A stretch of DNA of 64,000 nucleotides, from NCBI RefSeq assembly GCF_026343955.1, contig NZ_JAPKNI010000005.1:62001-126000 (forward strand), in the 5' to 3' direction. The position numbers and the translations under genes were made by a program. Numbering within the stretch: the first letter of the stretch is position 1; each line of letters begins with the position of its first letter. The DNA comes from Kaistia defluvii (GTDB taxonomy: Bacteria > Pseudomonadota > Alphaproteobacteria > Rhizobiales > Kaistiaceae). Below the pieces are notes generated by a model that worked only from the letters and a program-made list of their open reading frames with translations, was not told where the DNA came from and did not search any database. Below are positions 30,270 to 39,520 of the stretch, in pieces.

Positions 30270-31808
30270 TCACGCTGCTCGGCTGGCGGCGCTGAGCGTC
30301 ATCATGGTCATGAGTTTTTCCTGGGTCGCGTCGGCGCGCATCGTCTCGCCGGTGACGCGCCCTTCGCGCATCGTGACGATCCGGTCTGCGACCGCGAGAA
30401 CCTCGGGAAGTTCGGACGAAATGGCGATGACGGCGATGCCGGTTTTCGCCATTTCGAAAAGGAGATTGTGCACCTCGACCTTGGCGCCGATATCGATGCC
30501 GCGTGTCGGCTCGTCGACGATCAGCACCTTGGGCCGCAGGGCCAGCCAGCGGGCGAGAACGACCTTCTGCTGATTGCCGCCCGAGAGGTTGCCGACGGCC
30601 TGGTCGCCACTGGCCATGCGGATGTTCAGCAGTTGGCGATATTCCTCGACCATGTCGCGCTCCTTGCGCTCGTCGACGAACAGGCCGAAGCGGCCGATGC
30701 GGTCGAGGGCGGCAATGGAGAGATTGGTGCGGATCGCCTGCGCCAGGAACAGCGCCTGCTGCTTGCGATCCTCCGGCACAAGGCCGATGCCACGCCGGAT
30801 CGCGTCGCGCGGCGAGTGGATCTCGACCGGCTCTCCGTCGATCAGCACGCGGCCGGAATCGAACGGGTCGGCGCCGAAGATGGCGCGGGCCATCTCGGTG
30901 CGGCCGGCGCCGACGAGACCAGCGATACCGAGGATCTCGCCGCGCCGCACATGTAGCGAAACGTCTTTCAGCTCGGTTGCATGCGGATCATGCGCCGTGC
31001 GCAGCCGGGTCAGCCCCTCGACGGCGAGCGCGACGGGACCCACCTCGCCTGCCTCACGATGCGCATAGAGCGCGTTCACCTCGCGGCCGACCATCAGGCG
31101 GATGATGCCGTCGATCGTCGTCTCGCTGACCTTGCCGGCGCCGACATTGCGGCCATCGCGCAGGACGGTCAGGCGATCGCAGATCTCGATCACCTCCTCC
31201 AGGCGATGGGTGACGAAGATGATCGAGATGCCTTCGGACTTGAGCTGGCGCACGATGCGGAACAGCTTCTCGACCTCGGCGGAGCTGAGCGCGGAGGTCG
31301 GCTCGTCCATGATGATGACGCGCGACTGCATGGAAAGCGCACGGGCGATCTCGACCATCTGCTGCTCGGCGACCGAGAGATCGCGAACCAGCGTCATCGG
31401 GCTGCGCTCGAGGCCGATGCGGCGGATCAGCTTCAGCGTCTCCGCTTCCATCTTCGGCCAGTTGATGAAGAAGCGCGGGCCGGGTTCGCGGCCGATGAAG
31501 ACGTTCTCGGCGATCGTCATGTCGGGCGCGAGCGTGAACTCCTGGTAGATCGTGACGATGCCGAGCTTCTGGGAGTCCTGCGGCGATCCCAGCGTCACGG
31601 TCTGGCCGTCAAACTGGATGGTGCCTCGATCGGGCGACTGGGCGCCGGCGAGGATTTTCAGCAGGGTCGATTTGCCGGCGCCATTTTCGCCGAGCAGAGC
31701 GTGGATCTCGGCGGGCGCGACCTCGAGATCGACGCCATCGAGCGCCTTGACGCCGGGAAAGCTCTTGGCGATGCCGGTCATCTTCAGGAGGGGTTGCGGA
31801 TCGGTCAT
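30270..31808 (-). CDS. Sugar ABC transporter ATP-binding protein (RbsA type, two ABC domains)
   Basis: 512 residues with tandem ATPase modules, as in RbsA/MglA/XylG. The first has Walker A LLGENGAGKSTLLK, signature DLSVAEQQMVEIARAL and IIMDEPTSALSS; the second has GIAGLVGAGRTEMARAIFG (a degenerate Walker A, normal for this family), NLSGGNQQKVVLARWL and LIVDEPTRGIDIGAK. It drives import through the adjacent permease. It is separated from the upstream binding protein gene by about 400 bases that carry a hairpin and a repeat element, suggesting lower expression than the binding protein. Confidence 0.95.
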   Translation of the reverse strand: MTDPQPLLKMTGIAKSFPGVKALDGVDLEVAPAEIHALLGENGAGKSTLLKILAGAQSPDRGTIQFDGQTVTLGSPQDSQKLGIVTIYQEFTLAPDMTIAENVFIGREPGPRFFINWPKMEAETLKLIRRIGLERSPMTLVRDLSVAEQQMVEIARALSMQSRVIIMDEPTSALSSAEVEKLFRIVRQLKSEGISIIFVTHRLEEVIEICDRLTVLRDGRNVGAGKVSETTIDGIIRLMVGREVNALYAHREAGEVGPVALAVEGLTRLRTAHDPHATELKDVSLHVRRGEILGIAGLVGAGRTEMARAIFGADPFDSGRVLIDGEPVEIHSPRDAIRRGIGLVPEDRKQQALFLAQAIRTNLSIAALDRIGRFGLFVDERKERDMVEEYRQLLNIRMASGDQAVGNLSGGNQQKVVLARWLALRPKVLIVDEPTRGIDIGAKVEVHNLLFEMAKTGIAVIAISSELPEVLAVADRIVTMREGRVTGETMRADATQEKLMTMMTLSAASRAA

Positions 31809-31925
31809 CGGTAATCGCTTGCGATGGAGAAAGGGAACGGCGCGCCCTTGGCCGAAGCCGGACGAGACGAAAACGAAAGATCAGTCCGGCCCGACGGGCC
31901 ACCGCTTCGGTAACGCATCAGGATA

Positions 31926-32052
31926 GTCATCCCGGCGAAGGCCGGCACCCATGGTTCCGGCACCCGGGGTCTGGCGGAGCGAGGCTTGGTCTTGGCGGCG
32001 TCTCGGCGGGCGCCGCCGGTATTCACGGGTCCCGGCCTCCGCCGGGCGACGA
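31926..32052. repeat. Dispersed palindromic repeat with inverted ends inside the ABC operon
   Basis: The left end (31927-31953, TCATCCCGGCGAAGGCCGGC and onward) and the right end (32023-32052) are near-inverted copies of each other. Translated on the minus strand the left end reads PWVPAFAGMT, the tell-tale peptide of an interspersed repeat common in proteobacterial genomes. There is no transposase; it is a small non-autonomous element or folded RNA. The surrounding gap 31809-32205 holds nothing else but the hairpin at 32160. Confidence 0.65.
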
Positions 32053-32159
32053 ACCTTGCGTGCTGGCATTCCGCGTGGCGGTACCGGCAATCGCGCGCCT
32101 CTCCGGGGGAGAGGCGAAAAGAGCCGTCCGATGAACCGCAGTCGCCTGCAGAGACGGCG

Positions 32160-32191
32160 AAGGCGCTCCACGCCGAAGCACGGAGCGCCTT
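32160..32191 (-). terminator. Hairpin just after the binding-protein gene (partial terminator or mRNA stabiliser)
   Basis: A perfect 10-bp stem (32160-32169 with 32182-32191) begins 15 bases past the binding-protein stop on the minus strand, with no T-run. Such hairpins commonly raise the level of binding-protein mRNA relative to downstream transporter genes. Confidence 0.55.
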
Positions 32192-32205
32192 GCCAGCGTA
32201 GAAGG

Positions 32206-33165
32206 CTACTTCAGTTCGCCGAGGCGCTCGGCGATGTCGAGGTTGTCCTTGGTGATCGCCACCGGCGTCAGCAGGGTCAGGGGCTCGGCCGGCTTCTTGC
32301 CGTCCTTGATGAAGGCGACGAGCGTGTCCACGCCCATGGCGCTCTGCTTGCCCGGGAACTGCTCGATGGTGGCCGTCAGCCCGCCGTCGCGCACCTGGCC
32401 GAGCGCTTCCGGAAGCGCGTCGAAACCGATGATCGCGATGCCGGACATATTGCGGCCCTTGACGGCCTCCATGGCGCCCAGCGCCATGTCGTCATTGGCG
32501 GCGACGATCACCTGCGGGGCTTCCTTCAGCGCCGAAAGGGCGGCTTCCGTCACCGACAGGCCCTTGGCGCGGTCGAAACCGGCGGTCTGCTCGAACACGA
32601 TCTTGTACTTGTCGGCGGCCTTGTCGAGAATGTTGTGCAGACCCTTGTTGCGGTCGATGGCCGGCGAGGCGCCCGACTGGCCCTGCAGGTTCACGATGTT
32701 CGCGCCATTCGGGTAGAGCTTCATGATCAGCTCGGCCTGGGCCTCGCCGCCCTTGACGTTGTCGGCGCCGATATGGGCGAGGATGCCCTCGACCTGCGCG
32801 ACGCGACGATCCACGGTGACGACCGGGATGCCGGCCTCGACGGCCTGCTGCAGAGCCGGCGCCATGGCGTCGACTTCGTTCGGGCTGATGACGATGCCCT
32901 TCACGCCGCGCGCAATGGCAGCCTCGACGTCGGCGGTCTGCTTGGGCGAGGAAACCTGGCCGTCGCTCTCGATCGCGGTGACGCCCTGCTTCTCGGCTTC
33001 AGCCTTGAAGGCGTTCATCATATGAACGAAGAATGGGAACGTCAGGCCGGGGACCGAGGTCAGGATCTCGATCTTCTCCTGGGCAACGGCGGGTGCCGGT
33101 GCAGTGGACATCGCAGCGAGCGAAATCGCGCCAGCGGCGAGCAAGGACCGTGTGAAATTCGACAT
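32206..33165 (-). CDS. Periplasmic sugar-binding protein of the ribose-type ABC transporter
   Basis: 319 residues with a signal peptide (about 1-28, ending AVAQ). A type I periplasmic binding fold of the RbsB/LacI-like family (Peripla_BP_4): ILTSVPGLTFPFFVHMMNAF, GIVISPNEVDAMAPALQQAV, VVTVDRRV, VIVAANDDMALGAMEAVK and IIGFDALPEAL are the family strand and hinge segments. ATG at 33165 with GGGAGGAACTAA upstream. It is the first gene of the operon, behind the promoter/operator at 33239-33268. The ligand is probably a pentose, hexose or cyclitol; no catabolic gene is adjacent to narrow it. Confidence 0.93.
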   Translation of the reverse strand: MSNFTRSLLAAGAISLAAMSTAPAPAVAQEKIEILTSVPGLTFPFFVHMMNAFKAEAEKQGVTAIESDGQVSSPKQTADVEAAIARGVKGIVISPNEVDAMAPALQQAVEAGIPVVTVDRRVAQVEGILAHIGADNVKGGEAQAELIMKLYPNGANIVNLQGQSGASPAIDRNKGLHNILDKAADKYKIVFEQTAGFDRAKGLSVTEAALSALKEAPQVIVAANDDMALGAMEAVKGRNMSGIAIIGFDALPEALGQVRDGGLTATIEQFPGKQSAMGVDTLVAFIKDGKKPAEPLTLLTPVAITKDNLDIAERLGELK

Positions 33166-33238
33166 TTAGTTCCTCCCATGCCCTCTTCGAAACGGGGCTG
33201 AAGGAGAACATGCCGCAGGTTGGTGCGAGTCACAAATG

Positions 33239-33268
33239 AAATTATGAACTTTGCACGCGTGGTGCAAA
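33239..33268 (-). promoter_or_regulatory. Promoter with overlapping palindromic operator for the sugar ABC operon
   Basis: On the minus strand TTGCAC (33262-33267), 17 bases, then TAATTT (33239-33244) form a good sigma-70 promoter. The -35 box lies within a perfect 7-bp inverted repeat TTTGCAC-GCGTG-GTGCAAA (33250-33268), placed where a repressor would block polymerase. The rest of the 328-base gap to the divergent GGDEF gene shows no gene. Confidence 0.65.
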
Positions 33269-33493
33269 ATTAAGGCAGCCGAACTCCGACGCCGGCCAGC
33301 CGGGCCAATTTCTTCCGTTACGGAGGGCGACTTCATGGGCGATGGAACCTTGCGTCACCCAGTCATGGACACTCTTTCGCGGCGATGCCCGAATGCCGGC
33401 TGGCAATCCGGGACTCGCCAGCCTAGACAATCGAGGCAGGAACCCATCCCTGTTCCCATCCGCATTTGAACGATCGGCGCAGGCTACAGATCC

Positions 33494-34681
33494 ATGACCA
33501 GCCCGCTTCGAGAGATCCAGCTCTTCAGCCTGCTCAGCCCGACGATCGCCCTGATCTTCGCGATGGCGCTGTTCATTGCCTGGCGCCAGTTGCGGCAGCA
33601 TCGCTACATCCTGATCCTCAGCCTGTCATTCACCGCCTTCGCGGCGGGCGCCCTGTCCCAGATCCTGGCCATCCCGCGCGATATCGGCCTCAACACCGTC
33701 TCTTCCGCGCTCCTCTACACCACAGCGGCGCTGGGCATCATCGAGGCGTGCCTGGCACGGCTGAAGCGACGCCCCGGCCTGATATTCACGGTGCCGATCG
33801 CCTGCGTGATCATCGCGCTGATCGCCTATTTCTTCTATGTCGACCGCAACCTGCTGATCCGCGTGTACGTCCTGAACTTCGGCTACGGCGTGCTGTTCTT
33901 CGGCGCGGCGCTGCTGATGGGGATCCCGCGCCGACAGCGGACCACGGACGTGATCCTGTTCACGGCAATCCTGGTCTTCGGCATCCAGTTCTTCCTGCGG
34001 ACGCTGATGACCACCGACAGCAGCATCGCCGGCCTCGACGCCAGAAGCTTCTCCGCAACGATGTTCTGGATCGCGCTCAACTTCTCGCTGATCCTGTTCG
34101 GCGTCATCCTGGGTCTGACCTTCCTGACGGCAATCGTCGGCGACGTCATCCGCAGCCTGAACGCGGCCAGCGAGACCGACCCGCTGACCGGCGCCGTCAA
34201 CCGCCGCGGTTTCGACCGTCTTGCCGCAGCGATGCAACGCGATGCGCGGCAACGCCCCATGGGCCTGATCCTGTGCGATATCGATCGCTTCAAGCAGATC
34301 AACGACACCCACGGCCATCCGTTCGGCGATACCGTCCTGACCAGCTTCAGCGAGTTGCTGCGCCAGAATGTGCATGAGGGCGATGTGGTTGCCCGCCTCG
34401 GCGGCGAGGAGTTCGCAATCGCCAGGCCGCATTGCGACCTGCCCGCCGCACACGCCTTCGCCGACCATCTGCGCCGCGCGATCGAAGCGGCGAAGCCCGG
34501 CGGCATCCTCGTCACGGCGAGCTTCGGCGTCGCGCAATCCGAGCCGGACGAAGATCTCGGGACCCTCCTGGAGCGTGCAGACACGTGGCTCTACGCGGCC
34601 AAACGCGGAGGCCGGAACCGGACGGTTTCGGGACACCCCGAGGTCGCACCGGCAGGATTGGAGCCGGTTGACGCCCCATAG
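33494..34681 (+). CDS. Membrane-anchored diguanylate cyclase (GGDEF)
   Basis: 395 residues. About six to seven hydrophobic segments fill residues 8-215, forming an MHYT-unrelated membrane sensor region. They are followed by a GGDEF domain (about 225-380) with the entry motif DPLTGAVNRRGFD, LILCDIDRFKQINDTHGH, and the active-site loop RLGGEEFAI (GGEEF at 303-307). All residues for making cyclic-di-GMP from GTP are present. The inhibitory I-site RxxD is replaced by HEGD (294-297), so product feedback is probably absent. There is no EAL domain. No strong ribosome site precedes the ATG. The trigger is unknown. Confidence 0.93.
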   Translation: MTSPLREIQLFSLLSPTIALIFAMALFIAWRQLRQHRYILILSLSFTAFAAGALSQILAIPRDIGLNTVSSALLYTTAALGIIEACLARLKRRPGLIFTVPIACVIIALIAYFFYVDRNLLIRVYVLNFGYGVLFFGAALLMGIPRRQRTTDVILFTAILVFGIQFFLRTLMTTDSSIAGLDARSFSATMFWIALNFSLILFGVILGLTFLTAIVGDVIRSLNAASETDPLTGAVNRRGFDRLAAAMQRDARQRPMGLILCDIDRFKQINDTHGHPFGDTVLTSFSELLRQNVHEGDVVARLGGEEFAIARPHCDLPAAHAFADHLRRAIEAAKPGGILVTASFGVAQSEPDEDLGTLLERADTWLYAAKRGGRNRTVSGHPEVAPAGLEPVDAP

Positions 34682-34840
34682 GGCGCCAGCCGTTCCTCCC
34701 ACTCGCTCGGATCGGGCGGGCAGACGACATGCGGCATGCGGTCTCTTTCGGGCCTCCCGGGCGGCATCGGCGGCTCCTGTGCTATCTCCCGCCCTGCCGG
34801 CGCGGCATACTCCCCGGACGATTCATGATGCGATGACGAG

Positions 34841-35623
34841 ATGACTGAAAACAAACCCAACACGCCCCAGATGGAATCCCCCTCCTACCGCCTTCCCGCG
34901 CTCGACCAGGATTTCCTGCTCAGCGATTCCATGCGCGGCGTGCGGTTCCTGCTCGAATATGCCAAGGCCGAGCTGGCGCTGCGCCAGTGGGGCGTTCGCT
35001 CCACCATCGTCGTTTTCGGCAGCGCCCGGGTCGGCGAAGGCGGCAACGGCCATCATGCGAACTGGTATGACCAGGCACGCGCCGTCGGCCGCATCGTCTC
35101 CGAACGCGGCGGCGCCCTCGTTAGCAACGGCACGTTCCGCGACAATGTCATCGCGACGGGCGGCGGCCCCGGCATCATGGCGGCGGCCAATCGTGGCGCG
35201 GCCGATGTCGGCGCGCCCTCGGTCGGCTTCAACATCACCTTGCCGCACGAGCAGGAGCCGAACGCCTATTCGACGCCGGAACTGACCTTCCGCTTCCATT
35301 ATTTCGCGATGCGGAAGATGCACCTCGCCATGCGCGCCAACGCGCTGATCGTCTTTCCGGGCGGCTTCGGCACCTTCGACGAGATGTTCGAGCTGTTGAC
35401 GCTGCGCCAGACCGGCAAGTCGCCGCCGATCCCGATCGTACTGTTCGACAGCGCCTACTGGAAGCGGGTGATCAATTTCGAGGCGCTGATCGAAGAAGGC
35501 ATGATCGGGCGCAAGGACCTGGACCTGTTCGTCTATGCCGAGACGGCGGAAGAGGTCTGGCAGAAGCTGACCGACGCCGGCGTCGGCCTGCATGCGGGCG
35601 AACAGGCGAGCGACGGTCCCTAG
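34841..35623 (+). CDS. LOG family protein (TIGR00730), nucleotide 5'-monophosphate phosphoribohydrolase-like
   Basis: 260 residues. A Rossmann-like LOG fold with GGGPGIMAAANRGA (residues 107-120) and the defining PGGFGTFDE (173-181), where the Glu acts in catalysis. Family members split N6-modified AMP (cytokinin nucleotides) or AMP itself into base and ribose 5-phosphate. An N-terminal extension of about 45 residues before the core and the segment RVGEGGNGHHANWYDQARAV mark the longer alphaproteobacterial subgroup. A neighbouring cytokinin synthesis gene is not present, so a housekeeping nucleotide role is as likely as hormone production. Confidence 0.9.
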   Translation: MTENKPNTPQMESPSYRLPALDQDFLLSDSMRGVRFLLEYAKAELALRQWGVRSTIVVFGSARVGEGGNGHHANWYDQARAVGRIVSERGGALVSNGTFRDNVIATGGGPGIMAAANRGAADVGAPSVGFNITLPHEQEPNAYSTPELTFRFHYFAMRKMHLAMRANALIVFPGGFGTFDEMFELLTLRQTGKSPPIPIVLFDSAYWKRVINFEALIEEGMIGRKDLDLFVYAETAEEVWQKLTDAGVGLHAGEQASDGP

Positions 35624-35695
35624 GCGCCCGTCCGTTCGCGGCATAATCTGGCCGGCGAGACGGAGCCCCTGCTTCGTCAGCCGGGGGATTCATCC

Positions 35696-36322
35696 ATGAC
35701 GCCGCTCGCCGCGCTCTTCGCCATTCTCGGCGCCCTTCTGGTCGGAGCGATCAGCCCGGGCCCGAGCTTCGTCTTCGTCGTGCGCACCGCGGTCGCGCAG
35801 TCTCGCGCCGACGGGCTGGCGGCGGCAGTCGGCATGGGCGTCGGCGCGGCGACGTTCGGCGCGCTCGCCCTGCTGGGCCTGCGCACGCTGATGACCGAGG
35901 CAGCCGGGCTCTACATCGTGCTGAAGATCGCCGGCGGCGTCTATCTGCTCTATCTCGCCTACCGGATCTGGCGCGGCGCCAGGGACCCCGTCGAGGTTGC
36001 CCGCAACGGCACCGGGAACGGATCCAATCTCGGCCGGTCCTTCGGCTTGGCGCTGGCGACGCAGATGAGCAATCCGAAAATCATCGCCGTGTTCGGCGCG
36101 GTGTTCGCCGCCCTGCTCCCGGCTGATCGGCCGCTCTGGCTCGACCTCGCTCTGCCGGCGCTGATCTTCTTGCAGGAGACCGGCTGGTACGCGCTCGTCG
36201 CCCTCGCCTTCTCCTCGTCGAGGCCGCGCGCCCTCTATCTCGGCGCCAAGCTCTGGATCGATCGTTTCGCCGGCGCCGTCATCGGCGCGCTCGGCATCCG
36301 CCTGATCCTGGAGGCGCGTTAA
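35696..36322 (+). CDS. LysE/RhtB family amino-acid exporter
   Basis: 208 residues, about six membrane segments. The N-terminal segment contains GAISPGPSFVFVVRTAVAQSR, the LysE/RhtB signature, followed by GMGVGAATFGALALLGL and the second-half motif NPKIIAVFGAVFAALL. Proteins of this kind export lysine, homoserine, threonine or other amino acids and metabolites. The real substrate cannot be read from sequence, and no divergent LysR-type regulator lies next to it. ATG at 35696 behind CCGGGGG. Confidence 0.92.
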   Translation: MTPLAALFAILGALLVGAISPGPSFVFVVRTAVAQSRADGLAAAVGMGVGAATFGALALLGLRTLMTEAAGLYIVLKIAGGVYLLYLAYRIWRGARDPVEVARNGTGNGSNLGRSFGLALATQMSNPKIIAVFGAVFAALLPADRPLWLDLALPALIFLQETGWYALVALAFSSSRPRALYLGAKLWIDRFAGAVIGALGIRLILEAR

Positions 36323-36430
36323 CGGACGGCTGACGGGGTGTTAACAGGAGTGCGCCCGGTCGAGGCTATGCCCGCGCGAGGCAAAGGCCCTCCGGCGTTC
36401 CAGGCGCAGGATGCTCGGGCGCACGAAATC

Positions 36431-36467
36431 GTCTTCGCCGGCGCGCCCGGAGGGCGCCGGCGAAGAC
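36431..36467 (-). terminator. Hairpin after the small lipoprotein gene
   Basis: A perfect 14-bp stem (36431-36444 with 36454-36467) and a 9-base loop start 13 bases past the lipoprotein stop on the minus strand. It is followed by GATTTCG, a poor T-tract. Confidence 0.6.
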
Positions 36468-36480
36468 AAGCTCAGAGAGC

Positions 36481-36816
36481 TTAGTAGCCGGCCATCCGGC
36501 GGTACTGGGCAGCGCGGGCGGCAGCCTGCGAGGCCGGCACCAGGGCGTAACCGCGATTGCCCATGCAGGCCTCGGCTTCACGCAGCGCGGCATTGTCGCC
36601 CGGCGCGCGCACGCAATCGGCACGGTCGGCCGCGAACTGGTCGGCGAGCGCCGGATTGGCGCGGCCGCTCTGGCCATCCTTGCGGACCCAGGTCAGGGGT
36701 TCAGACGAGGGCGCGGACAGGCCGGGAGGCGCGGAAACCTGAACGGGCCGCGATACGCAACCAGCCAGAGCGACAGCGGCCAGCACGGCGACCAGTGCGG
36801 GAAGTCTATGATTCAT
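36481..36816 (-). CDS. Small lipoprotein of unknown function
   Basis: 111 residues. The N terminus ALVAVLAAVALAGC is a classical lipoprotein signal with lipobox LAGC, so Cys19 would be lipidated. The next residues (VSR) do not show an Asp +2 retention signal, which points to the outer membrane. The mature part is short, with Cys in DRADCVRAPG and EACMGNRGYALVPA, a two-Cys pattern seen in other small rhizobial envelope proteins. No family name can be given. Single-gene unit with its own hairpin. Confidence 0.78.
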   Translation of the reverse strand: MNHRLPALVAVLAAVALAGCVSRPVQVSAPPGLSAPSSEPLTWVRKDGQSGRANPALADQFAADRADCVRAPGDNAALREAEACMGNRGYALVPASQAAARAAQYRRMAGY

Positions 36817-36951
36817 GGGGGATTTCTCTGTTCAAAGCGTTTCGTTCGGTTGCCGACGCCGGACGCGACGTTGCATGGACGGTGAAGTTTAGCAGGATTG
36901 TGACGGAGATGCGACCGAGCAACCCACACAGCGTGGAGTGGTGTTCCGACG

Positions 36952-38433
36952 TCAATGGACCGGAGCCGAAACAGTTCCGTCCTTGTCGTGCTGGCCAAAG
37001 CGCTCGACCATGGTTGAGCTTGCCTCGTTGAGGCCGATGACCTCGACGAGCCGGCCCCGTTCCCGGGCCTTGAGCACGACCCTGTCCAGCGCCGAAATGG
37101 CCGAAATGTCCCAGAAATGGGCGGAATGCACGTCAATGACGAGGCGCTCGACGTCTTCCTGCAGATCGATCGATTCCCCGAAGGTGCCGGCGGAAGCGAA
37201 GAAGATCTGTCCTTCGACGCGATAGGTGCGTGTCCGGCCATCCTCGGAAAGCGTCGAGGTGACACGGCTCAGGCGCGCGACCTTGCCTGCGAAGAATACT
37301 CCGGAGAGCAGCACACCAACCAGGACACCCTTTGCGAGATCGTGCGTGGCGAGGACCGTGGCAACCGTTGACAGCATGACGATCGAAGACTGCCAGGGAT
37401 TGCTGCGCAGCTTGACGATCGACTGCCAGGAGAAGGTGTTGACCGACACCATGATCATGACAGCGGTCAGCGCCGCGACGGGCACCATCGCCAGCACGTC
37501 CTGAAGCGCCACCAGCAGAACCAGCAGGAACAGACCCGCCACCAGTGTCGACAGACGGCCCCGCGCGCCCGAAGAGACATTGATGACCGACTGGCCGATC
37601 ATGGCGCAACCGCCCATGCCGCCGAACATCGCCGACGCCATGTTGGCGATGCCCTGCCCCGCGCATTCGCGGTTCTTGTTGCTTCGCGTATCGGTCATGT
37701 CGTCGAGAAGCTGCGCCGTCAGCAGCGATTCAAGCAGGCCAACCGCCGCCAGCGTCAGGGAAACCGGCAGCAGGATGCGCAGCGTTTCAAGCGTCAGCGG
37801 CACTTCCGGCAGTCCGAAGCTCGGCAAGGTCGAAGGCAATTCACCCAGCTGGGCAACGGTCCGGACGTCGATCTTGAAGATAACAGCTACGGCCGTAACA
37901 ACGATGATGGCCACAAGCGGCGACGGCACGGCGCGCGTTACCCGCGGCAGCAGGTAGATGATGCCAAGCCCCAGGGCGATCAGGCCGTAGGTGGCGGTCG
38001 GAACATTGATGAGTTCAGGCAACTGCGCCATGAAGATCAGCACGGCGAGCGCGTTGACGAAGCCCGTCATCACCGACTGCGACACGAAACGCATGAGGCG
38101 GCCAAGCCTGAGCACGGCCGCCAGGATCTGGAAGACGCCCATCAGGATCGTGGCGGCGAACAGGTACTGGATGCCGTGATCCCGAACGAGACTGCCCATC
38201 AGGATGGCGGTGGCCGCCGTCGCGGCGGAGATCATGGCGACACGACCGCCCGTAAAGGCGATGACGCAGGCGATCACCACGGACGCGTAGAGCCCGACCT
38301 TCGGGTCGACGCCGGCGATGACAGAGAAGCCAATCGCTTCGGGGATCAGGGCCAAGGCCACGATAAGGCCCGACAGGATGTCGCCGCGCAGGTTCGAAAA
38401 CCATTCGCGACGGATGGTGGATGTGTTGATCAT
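36952..38433 (-). CDS. SulP family anion transporter with C-terminal STAS domain
   Basis: 493 residues from the ATG at 38433 ([18 protein letters not shown]); the upstream extension has no family similarity. About 10-14 membrane segments with the SulP signature region [23 protein letters not shown], then [21 protein letters not shown] and [22 protein letters not shown] soluble STAS domain (about 400-493) ends with [20 protein letters not shown]. Members move sulfate, bicarbonate or other anions, usually coupled to Na+ or H+. The position-specific loops resemble the bicarbonate/unknown-anion group more than CysP, but the substrate is undecided. Confidence 0.93.
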   Translation of the reverse strand: MINTSTIRREWFSNLRGDILSGLIVALALIPEAIGFSVIAGVDPKVGLYASVVIACVIAFTGGRVAMISAATAATAILMGSLVRDHGIQYLFAATILMGVFQILAAVLRLGRLMRFVSQSVMTGFVNALAVLIFMAQLPELINVPTATYGLIALGLGIIYLLPRVTRAVPSPLVAIIVVTAVAVIFKIDVRTVAQLGELPSTLPSFGLPEVPLTLETLRILLPVSLTLAAVGLLESLLTAQLLDDMTDTRSNKNRECAGQGIANMASAMFGGMGGCAMIGQSVINVSSGARGRLSTLVAGLFLLVLLVALQDVLAMVPVAALTAVMIMVSVNTFSWQSIVKLRSNPWQSSIVMLSTVATVLATHDLAKGVLVGVLLSGVFFAGKVARLSRVTSTLSEDGRTRTYRVEGQIFFASAGTFGESIDLQEDVERLVIDVHSAHFWDISAISALDRVVLKARERGRLVEVIGLNEASSTMVERFGQHDKDGTVSAPVH

Positions 38434-38737
38434 GGGATGAGGTGCTTCGCGGCAGACGCGGAGGAGCGCAACGCATGGGCTGCGGGAGCCGTCCGTATTG
38501 CAATCTGCGTTGTCCGGCGGATCGGCGGCCGGAAGAGCCACCCGGATTTTCACCGGGTCCAGTCGAATACTCTCCTCATATCCCCAGACGGAAAGCGGAT
38601 GCAACAGCATCGACGTCGATCTGTCCCACGAGCCTCCCTCTGTTGCGCTGCAGGCACTATTGCGGCGCGGCGAGCACGCAATTCCGCTACGGCAGCATCT
38701 CGTGTAGGGTGGAATTCCCCAACGGAAGGAGGCGCGA
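38434..38737. other. Divergent intergenic region between the SulP and VOC genes
   Basis: 304 bases between two divergent starts. It must contain both promoters, but I see no convincing -35/-10 pair or operator. The right edge holds the strong GGAAGGAGG ribosome site for the VOC gene. Confidence 0.5.
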
Positions 38738-39520
38738 ATGACCGGTCAGGCTAGCCGTTTCGTCTGGTACGAACTCATGACCACCGACCCCGCAGGTGCC
38801 CGACTGTTCTATGGCTCGGTGGTCGGCTGGGGCACGCGCGACGCCTCGCAGCCCGGCATGGCCTACACGCTCTTCACCGTTGGCGAGAACCCGGTCGCCG
38901 GACTGATGGACCTGCCGGGGCAGGCCCGCAAGGCAGGCGCCCCGCCGAACTGGATCGGCTACGTTTCTGTGGCGGATGTGGACGCCGCCGCCGCCAGGGC
39001 GGCCAGCCTCGGCGGCGCCGTGCATGTGCCGCCAGCCGATATCCCGCAAGTCGGCCGTTTCGCCGTCGTCTCCGATCCGCAGAAAGCCGTCTTCACCCTG
39101 TTCAGCCCCCTGCCGATGCAGGTGCCACCCGAGGATCCGGAGCCCGGCACGCCCGGTCATATCGGCTGGCACGAGCTCTATGCAGAAGACTGGCAAAGGG
39201 CCTTCGAATTCTACGCGGCCATGTTCGGCTGGCAGAAGGGCGAGCCGATCGACATGGGCGATATGGGAACCTACCAGCTGTTCACGACGGCAAACGGCTC
39301 CATGCCGATCGGCGGCATGTTCGACAAGCCCCGGCACATGCCGGCGCCGTTCTGGCTGTTCTACTTCAACGTCGATGACATCGACGCGGCCCTGACGCGG
39401 GTCGATGGCGGGGGCGGCAAGCGGCTCAATGGCCCCATGCAGGTGCCGGACGGGGATTGGGTCGCGCAATACATGGACCCGCAGGGCGCCATATTCGCAC
39501 TGGTGGGCAAGCGCGCCTGA
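38738..39520 (+). CDS. VOC family protein with two glyoxalase-like domains
   Basis: 260 residues made of two vicinal oxygen chelate modules: about 5-125 (FVWYELMTTDPAGARLFYGS, opening the first) and 135-258 (IGWHELYAEDWQRAFEFYA, opening the second). Each has the babbab pattern ending in DPQ(K/G)A. Family members bind a metal and act as glyoxalases, dioxygenases or resistance proteins. His/Glu ligands are plausible (WHELY, and the paired WYELM lacks the His), so one site may be incomplete. Start ATG behind GGAAGGAGGCGCGA. Substrate unknown. Confidence 0.88.
   Translation: MTGQASRFVWYELMTTDPAGARLFYGSVVGWGTRDASQPGMAYTLFTVGENPVAGLMDLPGQARKAGAPPNWIGYVSVADVDAAAARAASLGGAVHVPPADIPQVGRFAVVSDPQKAVFTLFSPLPMQVPPEDPEPGTPGHIGWHELYAEDWQRAFEFYAAMFGWQKGEPIDMGDMGTYQLFTTANGSMPIGGMFDKPRHMPAPFWLFYFNVDDIDAALTRVDGGGGKRLNGPMQVPDGDWVAQYMDPQGAIFALVGKRA

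Noticed and set aside
31805-32026. Small minus-strand open frame containing PWVPAFAGMT
   Set aside because: This peptide is the translation of an interspersed repeat, not a gene product; annotated as a repeat instead.
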